A stretch of DNA of 64,000 nt from Malaciobacter molluscorum LMG 25693 (GTDB lineage: Bacteria; Campylobacterota; Campylobacteria; Campylobacterales; Arcobacteraceae), in the NCBI RefSeq assembly GCF_003544935.1, contig NZ_CP032098.1:1054001-1118000 (forward strand), written 5' to 3'. The notes below the pieces were generated by a model. The model saw only the letters and a list, made by a program, of their open reading frames with translations, was not told where the DNA came from and did no database searches. The first letter of the stretch is position 1, and every line of letters begins with the position of its first letter. This document shows, in pieces, positions 9,826 through 19,039 of this stretch. The translations under genes and the position numbers were made by a program.

Positions 9826-11097
9826 TTACACCTCCAGTAAAAAAGAAGCACCTTGTCCACCACCAACACAAAGTGTTGCTAGACCTGTTTTAAGTTTTCT
9901 TCTTTTTAACTCTTTTAATAAGTGTAAAACAATTCTTGTTCCACTCATACCAACTGGATGCCCAAGTGCAATTGCTCCACCATTTACATTTAAAATATCA
10001 GGATTAATTTCTCCTAATACTTTTCCGTCAAAATGTTGTTTTGCAAACTCTAAAGATTTAAATGCTTCTATATTTGCAATAACTTGAGAAGCAAATGCTT
10101 CATTTAATTCTATTAAGTCTATATCTTTTAAAGAAATATTACTCTTTGTAAATAGCTTTTGTGTAGCATAAATAGGACCTAGACCCATTCTATTTGGTTC
10201 TAGTCCAACATATGTATAATCTTTTATAAATCCTAAAGGCTCTAAATTTAACTCTTTTGCTTTACGTTCAGTACAAATAATAAGCATTGCAGCTCCATCT
10301 GAAACTTGTGAAGAATTTCCAGCAGTTACTGTTCCATGTGAATCAAAAATAGGTCTTAATTTATTTAACGCTTCTATTGTTTGATCAAATCTTACTCCAT
10401 CATCTTGAAATATTTGAGCATTTTTTGAAATAATTGGATGAATTTCATCTTCAAAGATTTTATTTTCTATTGCTGCTTTTACTTTTTTATGAGAATTAAG
10501 TGCATATTCATCTTGCATTACTCTTGAGATTTTAAAATCATTTGCTAAGTTCTCAGCTGTTTTACCCATTATTTGTCCTGATATTGGATCAGTTAATCCA
10601 GAAATAAGTCCAATAATAGGCTTTAAATCTTTTATTCTTAATTTTGTTAATAATTTTAGTTTTGTAGTTATACTTTTTGTATTTGATATTTGGGTTAAAA
10701 GGTTTTTAAATTCATTTGTATGATATAGTGGAATATTACTCATAGATTCAACTCCACCAACTAAATATAAATCTCCTTGATTAGTTTGAATTTTTTCAAT
10801 TGCACTTGATATTGATTGCATACCAGAGGCACAATTCCTATGTACAGTATAAGCAGGAGTTTTTATATTAAAACCTGCTTTTATTGCAATCACTCTTGCA
10901 ATATTTGCAGCATGAGGTGGTTGTGCAACATTTCCTATTATTACTTCATCAAATTTATCATAATCAATATTGTTTTTTAAAACTAACTCTTTTGCAATGA
11001 TACTGCCTAGTTCATCAGCTTGTATATTGTTTAATTTTCCATAGGCTTTTGCTATTGGACTTCTTAGTCCATCTACAATTACAATTTTTTCTTTCAT
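9826..11097 (-). CDS. fadI: Acetyl-CoA acyltransferase (3-ketoacyl-CoA thiolase)
   Basis: The 423-residue thiolase has the acyl-accepting cysteine in HRNCASGMQS, NEAFASQ, GGAIALGHPVGMSG with the catalytic His, and CVGGGQG near the C-terminus. It makes the last cut of beta-oxidation. Its length and YTVHRNCASGMQ segment are closer to FadI-type than FadA-type thiolases. One base separates it from the FadB/J-like gene, so the two probably form the usual trifunctional complex. Confidence 0.88.
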   Translation of the reverse strand: MKEKIVIVDGLRSPIAKAYGKLNNIQADELGSIIAKELVLKNNIDYDKFDEVIIGNVAQPPHAANIARVIAIKAGFNIKTPAYTVHRNCASGMQSISSAIEKIQTNQGDLYLVGGVESMSNIPLYHTNEFKNLLTQISNTKSITTKLKLLTKLRIKDLKPIIGLISGLTDPISGQIMGKTAENLANDFKISRVMQDEYALNSHKKVKAAIENKIFEDEIHPIISKNAQIFQDDGVRFDQTIEALNKLRPIFDSHGTVTAGNSSQVSDGAAMLIICTERKAKELNLEPLGFIKDYTYVGLEPNRMGLGPIYATQKLFTKSNISLKDIDLIELNEAFASQVIANIEAFKSLEFAKQHFDGKVLGEINPDILNVNGGAIALGHPVGMSGTRIVLHLLKELKRRKLKTGLATLCVGGGQGASFLLEV

Positions 11098-11106
11098 GGT
11101 GAACTC

Positions 11107-12822
11107 CTAATACATTTCATTTATTACATTTTCATACTTCTTTTCTATATTTACTTTACTAATTTTCATTGAAGGAGTTAGTTCTCCTGTCTGTATTGAA
11201 ATCTCATTTGTTAAGATCTTATATTTAACAACTCTTTGAGCTTTATCTAGTTTTTTATTTATTTTTTGAATAGTTTTATCTATTGAATTTACAATATGTC
11301 TTTGATTATAAAACTCTTCAATTGAAAGTTTTTTATTTGATTGATTATAAAAATCTTTATTAATAAATATTAAACAAGTTACATATTTTCTATTATTTGC
11401 TATTATTGTAGCAAACTCAATATACCTATTTTTAGTAATTGCTTGCTCTATTTTTAAAGTTGGTACATATTCTCCAGTTGAAGTTTTAACTATATCTTTT
11501 AATCTACTCTCAACAAAAATATAACCTTCTTCATCAATTTTACCAATATCCCCTGTATGAAGCCAACCATCAATAATAGTTTTTTTAGTTAACTCTTCTT
11601 GATTTCTGTAACCTTTCATTAAAGCTTTCCCTCTTGCTAATATCTCATTTTCATTTGAGATTTTTACTTCAACACTAGGTAAAGCTTTTCCGCAACTTCC
11701 TATCTTACTAAATTTTGGTGTATTTGTACAGATAACTGGTGAAAATTCTGTTAAACCATAACCTTGATATAAAGGAATTTTTATATTTTGAAAAAATCTA
11801 TAAATATCTCTATCAAGTGCAGCACCACCACATACTAATTGTTTTATTTTAGAACCAAAAACTTCTCTAAATTTACTATAAACTAACTTGTCAAAAATTT
11901 TATAAATTATTCCTTTTTTATCAAATGTTATTGCATATTTAAAAGCTAAAATAGCAAACAGTCTTAAAAATAATGGTTTAGCAGATATATTTTCTTGAAT
12001 CTTATTATATATCTTTTCTAAAAGCCTTGGTACGACTGTCATTGTTGTTGGTTTTACTAATTTTAGAAGCTTACTTGTGTTCTCTATTTCATCAACAAAA
12101 TATATACTCATTGCTTTACTCATATAATAACTCATAACTGTTCTTTCAAAAATATGAGCTAAAGGAAGTAATGATAGTGCTACTTCTTTTTCATCTAAGT
12201 AAAAAACTTCATTAATATCTTTTAATTGTGAAATTATATTTTCATTTGTTAATTCTACTCCTTTTGGAGTTCCTGTATTTCCACTTGTATAAATAATAGA
12301 AAAAAGATCACTTTGTTTTGTTTGGATTTTTTTGAAATAATCTTCATTCTTTTGGTTATATAATCTTTCTCCTAATATAAATAATGAATCTAAACTATGA
12401 GTATCTTTTCTATTTATATAAAAATTATAAGTTATGTATGTTATATCTTTTTTTATCTCTTTGATTCTTTTTGAACTATCAATGAATACAAAATTAATAT
12501 TAGAGTCTTCTATCTCAAATTCTAAATTTCTAGAAGAGATATTATCAAATATAGGTACACTAATTGCATTTATTAAGTGAACAGCAAAATCGAATATGAT
12601 CCAAAAAGGGGAAGGTTTTGCAAAAATAGCAATATTGTCATCTTTTTTTACACCAATATGATCTAAAGCTAAAGTAAGATATTTTACTCTTAGTTCAAAC
12701 TCTTTTATTGATATATGAACATACCTGTCATTTTCTAAATAATTAAGAAATGTTGGATTTTCATAATTATTTACTATATGAAAAAATAGTTCATTATATG
12801 TTTTAAAATCATAAGAAATCAT
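11107..12822 (-). CDS. fadD: Long-chain fatty acid-CoA ligase (AMP-forming)
   Basis: The 571-residue enzyme has the adenylate-forming motifs YTSGNTGTPKGVE (phosphate loop), GYGLTEFSPVICTN, GWLHTGDIG and ESRLKDIVKTSTGEYV. It activates fatty acids to acyl-CoA at the cytoplasmic face. It is the first gene of the minus-strand beta-oxidation operon, with AAAAGGGG upstream of its ATG and a control region shared with acnB. The exact chain-length preference cannot be read from the sequence. Confidence 0.87.
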   Translation of the reverse strand: MISYDFKTYNELFFHIVNNYENPTFLNYLENDRYVHISIKEFELRVKYLTLALDHIGVKKDDNIAIFAKPSPFWIIFDFAVHLINAISVPIFDNISSRNLEFEIEDSNINFVFIDSSKRIKEIKKDITYITYNFYINRKDTHSLDSLFILGERLYNQKNEDYFKKIQTKQSDLFSIIYTSGNTGTPKGVELTNENIISQLKDINEVFYLDEKEVALSLLPLAHIFERTVMSYYMSKAMSIYFVDEIENTSKLLKLVKPTTMTVVPRLLEKIYNKIQENISAKPLFLRLFAILAFKYAITFDKKGIIYKIFDKLVYSKFREVFGSKIKQLVCGGAALDRDIYRFFQNIKIPLYQGYGLTEFSPVICTNTPKFSKIGSCGKALPSVEVKISNENEILARGKALMKGYRNQEELTKKTIIDGWLHTGDIGKIDEEGYIFVESRLKDIVKTSTGEYVPTLKIEQAITKNRYIEFATIIANNRKYVTCLIFINKDFYNQSNKKLSIEEFYNQRHIVNSIDKTIQKINKKLDKAQRVVKYKILTNEISIQTGELTPSMKISKVNIEKKYENVINEMY

Positions 12823-13228
12823 AATAGACCCCTTTTTTTAATATAATTTAAAATAATTGTATCATTAAATTTGAAATAAATTCAAAAAAATTAATTTAAA
12901 TTTATACTTTAAAGAAAAAATAATTACTAACATAGAATTAAAAACTATTTTTTATAATCTAAAAATATTTTATAAGAAAAATTTAACAATGTACAATATT
13001 TGTACATTTGCTTTTCTTGAAACTTAGTTTAATATAAAAAAATATATTTAATAAAGCATTTAAAATAGTCTAAAATACGTTTTATGATAAAAATAAGACA
13101 TCTTATGTACTTTTTTTGTAACTTTTTTTTACAAAAGTACAATCTTATACATAATTTTACAAAAATTGTACATTATGTAATGGTAACATTATGTTATACT
13201 AAAAGTACAAATCAATTAGGAGATATTA
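12823..13228. promoter_or_regulatory. Divergent control region between fadD and acnB with repeated GTAC motifs
   Basis: This 406-base gap has no gene. It holds six GTAC tetramers within about 220 bases, including a perfect inverted repeat TGTACAA-TAT-TTGTACA at 12990-13006. An 8/7/8 repeat TTTTGTAA/TTACAAAA (13114-13136) is flanked by GTAC on each side. ACATTATGT occurs twice at 13170 and 13186. The acnB -10 is TATACT at 13195-13200. On the minus strand TACAAT (12856-12861) is a possible fadD -10, and TTTGAA-ATAAA-TTCAAA (12870-12886) overlaps its -35 region. The regulators are unknown. Confidence 0.6.
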
Positions 13229-15802
13229 ATGAGTTTAATTGCTGAATACAAAGCACACACAGAAGAAAGACTTAAAGAGGGAAATCTTCCTCCGTTACCT
13301 CTGACTGCTGAACAAACTGCTCAATTAGTAGAATTATTAAAAGCAAATCCAGTTGAAGAAGCAGAATATTTATTAGAATTATTTAAAAATAGAATCAACC
13401 CTGGTGTTGATGATGCTGCATATGTTAAAGCTGCTTTTTTAAACGATATTGTACAAGGTCAAGTATCATGTACTGTAATATCAAAGCTTGATGCTATTGA
13501 TATTTTAGGAAAAATGATGGGTGGATTTAATGTTTCTCCACTTATTGAAGCATTAAAAATTGATGAGGTAGCTGAAGCTGCAGCAACTCAATTAAAAAAT
13601 ACTATTTTAGTTTATGATGCATTTAATGATGTAAAAGATTTAATGGATGCTGGTAATACTAAAGCAAAAGAAGTTATTGAATCTTGGGCAAATGCACAAT
13701 GGTTTACTAATAAACCTGAATTATCAAAAGAAATCAAATTAACTGTGTATAAAATCCCTGGTGAAACAAATACAGATGATTTATCTCCTGCAACTGTTGC
13801 ATTTACAAGATCAGATATTCCTTTACATGCTACTGCAATGTTACAATCAAGAATGGAAAATCCACTTGAAACAATGGAAGACTTAAAGAAAAAAGGAAAT
13901 CCTTTAGCATATGTTGGTGATGTTGTTGGTACTGGAAGTTCTAGAAAATCAGGTATTAACTCAGTTCAATGGCATATGGGTAGAGATATTCCAGGTGTTC
14001 CAAATAAAAGAACTGGTGGTGTAGTTATTGGTTCAATTATTGCTCCAATTTTCTTTAACACAGCAGAAGATTCTGGTTGTTTACCAATTGAAGCTCCAGT
14101 TGATGAATTAGAAACTGGTGATGAAATTGTTGTAAAACCATATGATGGTGTAATTGAAAAAGATGGTAAAGTAGTTTCAGAATTTACTCTTACTCCAAAT
14201 ACTTTAACTGATGAGATTAGAGCAGGGGGAAGAATTCCTTTAATTATTGGTAAAGGTTTAACTGCAAAAGCAAGAGAAGCTTTAGGTTTAGAAGCATCTG
14301 ATATGTTTATTGCTCCAGAGCAACCAGCTGACAATAACAAAGGTTATACTCAAGCACAAAAAATGGTTGGAAAAGCTTGTGGACTTCCTGGTGTTAAACC
14401 TGGTATGTATGTTGAGCCAATAGCAACTACAGTAGGTTCTCAAGATACAACAGGACCAATGACAAGAGATGAGATTAAAGAACTTGCAGCATTATCTTTT
14501 GGTGCTGACATGGTTATGCAATCATTTTGCCACACAGCAGCTTATCCAAAACCATCAGATATTATATTAAGACATACATTACCAGAATTTATTAATTCAA
14601 GAGGTGGTGTTACACTTAAGCCAGGTGATGGAATTATTCACTCTTGGTTAAATAGATTATGTTTACCAGATACTGTAGGTACTGGTGGAGATTCACATAC
14701 TAGATTTCCAATAGGTATTTCATTCCCTGCAGGTTCTGGTCTTATTGCATTTGCTGGTGTTACAGGTATGATGCCTTTAACTATGCCTCAATCTGTACTT
14801 GTAAAATTTAAAGGTGAAATGCAACCAGGTATTACATTAAGAGATTTAGTTAATGCAATTCCTTATCAAGCAATTAAAGATGGTTTATTAACTGTTGAGA
14901 AAAAAGGTAAGAAAAATATTTTTGCAGGTAAAATTATTGAAATTCAAGGTTTACCAGATTTAAAAGTTGAGCAAGCATTTGAGTTATCTGATGCATCAGC
15001 AGAAAGATCAGCAGCAGCTTGTGCTATTCAATTAGATAAAGAACCAATTATTGAATATTTATCTTCAAATATTGCATTAATTGAGAAAATGATTGATGAA
15101 GGTTATGAAGATGCAAGAACTCTTCAAAGAAGAGCAGATAAAATGAAAGAATGGATTGCTAATCCAGAATTATTAGAGCCAGATTCTGATGCAGAATATG
15201 CAGCAACTATTGAAATAGATTTAAATGAAATTAAAGAACCAATTTTAGCTTGTCCTAATGATCCAGATGATGTTGCTACTTTATCTGAAATTTTAGCAGA
15301 TAAAAAAAGACCAACTAAAATAGATGAAGTATTTGTTGGTTCTTGTATGACTAACATCGGATTATTTAGAGCTTTAGGTGAAGTTCTTAAAGGTGAGGGT
15401 GTTGCTCCAGCTAAATTATGGGTTGCTCCTCCAACAAAAATGGATGAAGCTCAATTAACTGAAGAAGGATATTATTCAATTTTTGCAGCAGCAGGAGCTA
15501 GAATTGAAATTCCAGGTTGTTCTTTATGTATGGGTAACCAAGCAAGAGTAAATGAAAATGCAGTTGTATTTTCAACTTCAACAAGAAACTTTGATAACAG
15601 ACTTGGTAAAGGTGCACAAGTTTATTTAGGTTCAGCAGAAGTTGCAGCAGTTTCAGCATTACTTGGTAGATTACCAAGTGTTGAAGAGTATATGAAAATT
15701 GTACCACAAAAAATTACTGCTGAAAACAAAGATGGAGTTTATAGATACCTTAACTTCCATAAAGTTTCAGAAGATCAACTAACTAACTTAGTACACTCAT
15801 AA
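13229..15802 (+). CDS. acnB: Aconitate hydratase B (bifunctional aconitase / 2-methylisocitrate dehydratase)
   Basis: The 857-residue protein is full-length AcnB: an N-terminal HEAT-like domain, the swivel domain ([21 protein letters not shown]), then the catalytic domains. The [4Fe-4S] ligands are GSCMTNIG and the GCSLCMGNQ pair. It interconverts citrate and isocitrate in the TCA cycle. AGGAGA precedes the ATG. Being divergent from the beta-oxidation operon, it may be co-regulated with fatty-acid use, since acetyl-CoA made there enters the cycle. Confidence 0.96.
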   Translation: MSLIAEYKAHTEERLKEGNLPPLPLTAEQTAQLVELLKANPVEEAEYLLELFKNRINPGVDDAAYVKAAFLNDIVQGQVSCTVISKLDAIDILGKMMGGFNVSPLIEALKIDEVAEAAATQLKNTILVYDAFNDVKDLMDAGNTKAKEVIESWANAQWFTNKPELSKEIKLTVYKIPGETNTDDLSPATVAFTRSDIPLHATAMLQSRMENPLETMEDLKKKGNPLAYVGDVVGTGSSRKSGINSVQWHMGRDIPGVPNKRTGGVVIGSIIAPIFFNTAEDSGCLPIEAPVDELETGDEIVVKPYDGVIEKDGKVVSEFTLTPNTLTDEIRAGGRIPLIIGKGLTAKAREALGLEASDMFIAPEQPADNNKGYTQAQKMVGKACGLPGVKPGMYVEPIATTVGSQDTTGPMTRDEIKELAALSFGADMVMQSFCHTAAYPKPSDIILRHTLPEFINSRGGVTLKPGDGIIHSWLNRLCLPDTVGTGGDSHTRFPIGISFPAGSGLIAFAGVTGMMPLTMPQSVLVKFKGEMQPGITLRDLVNAIPYQAIKDGLLTVEKKGKKNIFAGKIIEIQGLPDLKVEQAFELSDASAERSAAACAIQLDKEPIIEYLSSNIALIEKMIDEGYEDARTLQRRADKMKEWIANPELLEPDSDAEYAATIEIDLNEIKEPILACPNDPDDVATLSEILADKKRPTKIDEVFVGSCMTNIGLFRALGEVLKGEGVAPAKLWVAPPTKMDEAQLTEEGYYSIFAAAGARIEIPGCSLCMGNQARVNENAVVFSTSTRNFDNRLGKGAQVYLGSAEVAAVSALLGRLPSVEEYMKIVPQKITAENKDGVYRYLNFHKVSEDQLTNLVHS

Positions 15803-15810
15803 AAACTTTA

Positions 15811-15840
15811 AAATAAAGAGGACTCCCTCTTTATTTTTAT
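15811..15840 (+). terminator. Rho-independent terminator after acnB
   Basis: AATAAAGAGG and CCTCTTTATT pair perfectly around an ACTC loop (15812-15835), followed by T-rich sequence, 10 bases after the acnB stop. Confidence 0.85.
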
Positions 15841-15944
15841 CTTTTTGTTTTATCTTTTTAAAAAAATAATTATTTTCATTTCATTCACTATTAACAAAAA
15901 TTATACTATTATATATGATTATTAAATTATTTAAAGGTACATTA

Positions 15945-16541
15945 TTGTCAACTAAAGAGTTAAAGAAAAATAACATAATTGAAAATGCTTTAAAACTTTT
16001 TTCTACAAAAGGTTTTTATAATACTACTATTCCAGATATTGCAAAAGCTATGAAAATGAGCGTTGGGAATATGTATAATTATTTTGCATCTAAAGAAGAG
16101 CTTGCAAAATATGCAATAAAATACTCAACAAATATCCTAGCAGAACAACTTAGAAAAATTAATCATATGGATATTTCCTCTAAAGAAAAAATATTTTTAT
16201 TTACAAAACTATATTTAGAAAATGTAAAAAATTCTCCAGAAATAATTGAATATTTTTTAAGAGTATATTTATCAAATAGAGAAGTTTTTGCACAAGGATG
16301 TGAAGGCTTTTTGTGTGTAAGTGAATTTGTTACTGAGGTTATGATTTTTCTTGATGAAGGAGCCTCTAAAGGAGAATTTAGAGAACAAGACTTTTTCTCC
16401 GCATTTTCAATGATTATGGGTTGTTTAGGTGGTTTTGCTTTTTTAAGTGGTGAAAAGGTATTAGACAAAGATCTATTAGAATATTCTGATAATATTGCAG
16501 AAAATATATATAGAGCATTAAAAAGCGATGATGAAACATAA
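15945..16541 (+). CDS. TetR/AcrR-family regulator coupled to the sensor-like hydrogenase
   Basis: The N-terminal helix-turn-helix is clear (IIENALKLFSTKGF, TIPDIAKAMKMSVGNMYNYFASKEEL). The C-terminal ligand/dimer domain is not assignable. I chose a TTG start at 15945 because AAAGG lies seven bases upstream. An in-frame ATG at 15915 is only 8 bases after a -10-like TATACT (15902-15907) and would be nearly leaderless. The gene overlaps the next gene, a hydrogenase small subunit, by 14 bases, so the two are probably co-translated. The context suggests control of the hydrogenase genes; target and ligand are inference. Confidence 0.85.
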   Translation: MSTKELKKNNIIENALKLFSTKGFYNTTIPDIAKAMKMSVGNMYNYFASKEELAKYAIKYSTNILAEQLRKINHMDISSKEKIFLFTKLYLENVKNSPEIIEYFLRVYLSNREVFAQGCEGFLCVSEFVTEVMIFLDEGASKGEFREQDFFSAFSMIMGCLGGFAFLSGEKVLDKDLLEYSDNIAENIYRALKSDDET

Positions 16542-17418
16542 ACCTAAAATTGTTTGGTTACAAGCAATTACTTGTAATGGAAATACACACTCTTTATTAA
16601 GTGCAAATCCTTCAAGATTTGAATTACTATTAAATACTTTCGATTTTTTTTATCATCCTTCAATTACTACAGAAAAAACTTTAGATGATGTTTTAAATTT
16701 AAAAGAGATAGATTTTTTACTATTAGAGGGTGCAGTAACATCAAATAAACAATTTTATCAAATATCTGATTCTAGTGTAACTGATTTATTAAAAAAAGTT
16801 TCAAAAAAATCAAAATATATTATAAGTGTTGGCTCATGTGCTTCTTATGGAGGAATACATGCTAAATTTGAAGAAAATAGTGATATAAAAGGTTTACAAG
16901 ATACTTTAAATATTGTGGAATTAAAAAAGTTAAAACAACCAATTATAAATCTTACTGGATGTCCTGTTCATCCAGAATGGATACTTCAAACACTTTTTAC
17001 TTTAAAAGAGTTTGGAGTAATTTCTTTAGATATGCAATCAAGACCAAAAGATATATATTATGGTCTAGCTCATCATGGGTGTACAAGAAATGAATATTTT
17101 GAGTGGAAAGTAGAAGCAAAATCTTTTGGACACAAAGAGGGATGTTTGTTTTATGAAGAGGGATGTCGTGGTCCAATGACGCATAGTAATTGTAATAGAA
17201 TTTTATGGAATGATGTAAATACTAAAACAAGAGCAGGTATGCCATGTATTGGTTGTACTGAATTTGATTTTCCAAGAGATAATATGCTAGAAACAAAGAA
17301 AAATATAGGTATCCCATCAGAAGTTCCATTTGGTATTAATAAAAGAGCATACTTAACTATCACTGGTGTTGCAAAAACATTTAAAATTGATAGGCTAAAT
17401 AAGAAATTAATAGAGTAA
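16528..17418 (+). CDS. hupU: [NiFe] hydrogenase small subunit, cytoplasmic sensor/group 2-like
   Basis: The 296-residue protein keeps the iron-sulfur ligands of the [NiFe] small-subunit fold: C16 in ITCNGNT, GSCASYGG, TGCPVHP, AHHGC and GCRGPMTHSNC, CIGC. The position that is normally the second Cys of C-x2-C is Asn (C-N-G-N), as in group 2a HupS proteins. There is no Tat signal and no C-terminal anchor, so it is cytoplasmic. It starts inside the TetR gene (ATGATG; either Met could be the start) and is followed after 2 bases by the matching large subunit. A role as H2 sensor or soluble uptake enzyme is open. Confidence 0.8.
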   Translation: MMKHKPKIVWLQAITCNGNTHSLLSANPSRFELLLNTFDFFYHPSITTEKTLDDVLNLKEIDFLLLEGAVTSNKQFYQISDSSVTDLLKKVSKKSKYIISVGSCASYGGIHAKFEENSDIKGLQDTLNIVELKKLKQPIINLTGCPVHPEWILQTLFTLKEFGVISLDMQSRPKDIYYGLAHHGCTRNEYFEWKVEAKSFGHKEGCLFYEEGCRGPMTHSNCNRILWNDVNTKTRAGMPCIGCTEFDFPRDNMLETKKNIGIPSEVPFGINKRAYLTITGVAKTFKIDRLNKKLIE

Positions 17419-17420
17419 AT

Positions 17421-18776
17421 ATGAAAACATTAAATATTATTGAAAGAATAGAGGGTGAAGCTAAATTAGTTTGTACATGGAAAGAAAATAAAATATCAGA
17501 TGCTCAAATTCAATTTTTAAACTTTAGAGGATTTGAGTATATATTAAATAATAAACCAGCATTAGATGCTTTAATATATACTCCTAGAATCTGCGGAATT
17601 TGTGGACAAGCTCATCTTAAAGCTACCGCTGAGGCTTTAGAAAATATATATAAAAGTATAAATGAACCATTATATATTACTGATAAAGCAAAATTATTAA
17701 GAGAGATTGGATTAAACATAGAAATAATTGATTCTCATATTAAATGGTTTTATATATTTATTATGCCAGATATTGCAAAGTTATCAAAAGAGCAAAAGTA
17801 TTTAAAGTATGAAGCTTTGAAGGGAGAATCTTGGAGAAAAGGTACATATGCTGCAAGTGAAAGTATAAAAGCACTTGCTGTATTTGCAGGTCAATGGCCT
17901 CATACTTCATATATGATTCCTGGGGGTGTTATGAGTGATCCTACATTATTTGATATTATTACAATGCAAAATTATATGGATCAAACACTTCATTTTTTAG
18001 AAAAAGAACTTATTGGAACTGATATTGAAAAATATTTTTCATTTGATAGTGAATTAGATTTAGATACTTTAAATGCAACATTAAGCGACTTTAAAAATTT
18101 ATGTTTCGAAAATGATTTACACATTTTAGGAAAAAGCTATAACTCACATATTACATTAAGTGATACTTCATTATTTGAAAGTGGAAGAATTGAAGTTAAA
18201 AATAGACTTCTTGTTGATTTATCTTTAATTGATGAAAAAGATATTAATACATTTAAAATAAATGAACAAAAAAAAGAGAATGAATATACTTGGGCAAAGA
18301 CAGCTTTATATAATAATAAACCATATGAAACTGGTCCTTTATCAAGAGCTTTAATTTCAAATAGAAAATTAATAAAAAATATACATAAAACTTATGGTGA
18401 TTCAGTTTTTACAAGGGTAATGGCTAGAATGGATGAATTAATTAATTTAGTTTTTATTACAAAAAAACTAATTAAACAAATTGATTTATCACAAGAATCT
18501 TATATCCCTGCTAAAATAGATTTAAAAGATATAGAATCTGCAACAAGTATATCAACAGTAGAAGCAGCAAGAGGATCTTTACTTCATAAAGTTACTATTG
18601 AAAATGCAATAATAAAAGATTATGATGTAATAACTCCTTCAGTTTGGAATTTAGGACCAGGAATAGGTGATAAATTTGGTATTGCACAAAAAGCAATTAT
18701 TGGTGCAGATTCTATAGAAAAGGCACATATTATATTAAGAAGTTTTGATGTTTGTTCTGTTTGTACAACACATTAA
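17421..18776 (+). CDS. hupV: [NiFe] hydrogenase large subunit, sensor/group 2-like, without C-terminal tail
   Basis: The 451-residue subunit has both active-site motifs, RICGICGQAH near residue 57 and the C-terminal DVCSVCTTH. The protein ends exactly at that His. Catalytic large subunits normally carry 15-25 further residues that a HydD/HupD protease removes; regulatory hydrogenases (HupV/HoxC) lack them. This supports a sensor-like role and fits the lack of a protease gene next to it. It follows the small subunit after 2 bases and is the last gene of the TetR operon. Confidence 0.8.
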   Translation: MKTLNIIERIEGEAKLVCTWKENKISDAQIQFLNFRGFEYILNNKPALDALIYTPRICGICGQAHLKATAEALENIYKSINEPLYITDKAKLLREIGLNIEIIDSHIKWFYIFIMPDIAKLSKEQKYLKYEALKGESWRKGTYAASESIKALAVFAGQWPHTSYMIPGGVMSDPTLFDIITMQNYMDQTLHFLEKELIGTDIEKYFSFDSELDLDTLNATLSDFKNLCFENDLHILGKSYNSHITLSDTSLFESGRIEVKNRLLVDLSLIDEKDINTFKINEQKKENEYTWAKTALYNNKPYETGPLSRALISNRKLIKNIHKTYGDSVFTRVMARMDELINLVFITKKLIKQIDLSQESYIPAKIDLKDIESATSISTVEAARGSLLHKVTIENAIIKDYDVITPSVWNLGPGIGDKFGIAQKAIIGADSIEKAHIILRSFDVCSVCTTH

Positions 18777-19000
18777 TTAAAAAATATGTGTACAATTGAA
18801 ACATTATAAAAAATATATTTTTTAATTATTTTTTTACTATAAAAAAAAGAAAAATTCTATTAATTATTAAATTATGGGTCACAATAGTGACAGCTTGAGT
18901 TGAAATCATAAAAAATCCTACTTTATTACTACTGTTTATTAAAACTACCTTAAAATATTAAGTTTTAAATAAGATGTATAAAGTTATTTTTTTATTAAGT

Positions 19001-19016
19001 AAATGAATATTCATTT
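19001..19016. promoter_or_regulatory. Palindromic operator AAATGAATATTCATTT upstream of hydA1
   Basis: This is a perfect 16-bp palindrome one base upstream of the -10 box, filling the space between -35 and -10. A protein bound here would block RNA polymerase, as TetR-family repressors do. Related TGAAT/ATTCA repeats precede hydA2 (25067-25086) and hypB (38364-38377). Confidence 0.6.
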
Positions 19017-19017
19017 G

Positions 19018-19023
19018 TATAAT
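19018..19023 (+). promoter_or_regulatory. -10 box of hydA1
   Basis: A perfect TATAAT stands 17 bases before the hydA1 ATG, preceded by TG. GGAG (19031-19034) supplies the ribosome site, so the leader is very short. Confidence 0.6.
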
Positions 19024-19039
19024 ATTACAAGGAGATAAA

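Larger units (their letters stand above)
18777..19039. promoter_or_regulatory. Control region of hydABCDE-1
   Basis: The 263-base gap between the sensor-like pair and hydA1 holds GTCAC-AATA-GTGAC (18878-18891), a 5-bp inverted repeat. Near the gene it has a 16-bp perfect palindrome directly followed by the -10 box (listed separately). No sigma-54 type -24/-12 sequence is seen, and no clear terminator follows the upstream gene. Confidence 0.5.

Noticed and set aside
13966..14340. 124-residue minus-strand ORF inside acnB, and similar antisense ORFs in the hydrogenase and liv genes
   Set aside because: They lie wholly opposite well-conserved genes and show no family pattern; they follow from codon bias on the coding strand.
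16528..18776. The first hydrogenase pair as a standard energy-conserving uptake enzyme
   Set aside because: There is no Tat signal, no anchor or cytochrome gene, and no cleavable tail on the large subunit; a sensor or soluble group 2-like enzyme fits better, though catalysis is not excluded.
18777..19039. Sigma-54 promoter before hydA1
   Set aside because: No GG-N10-GC (-24/-12) element is present; a TATAAT box with a palindrome explains the region better.
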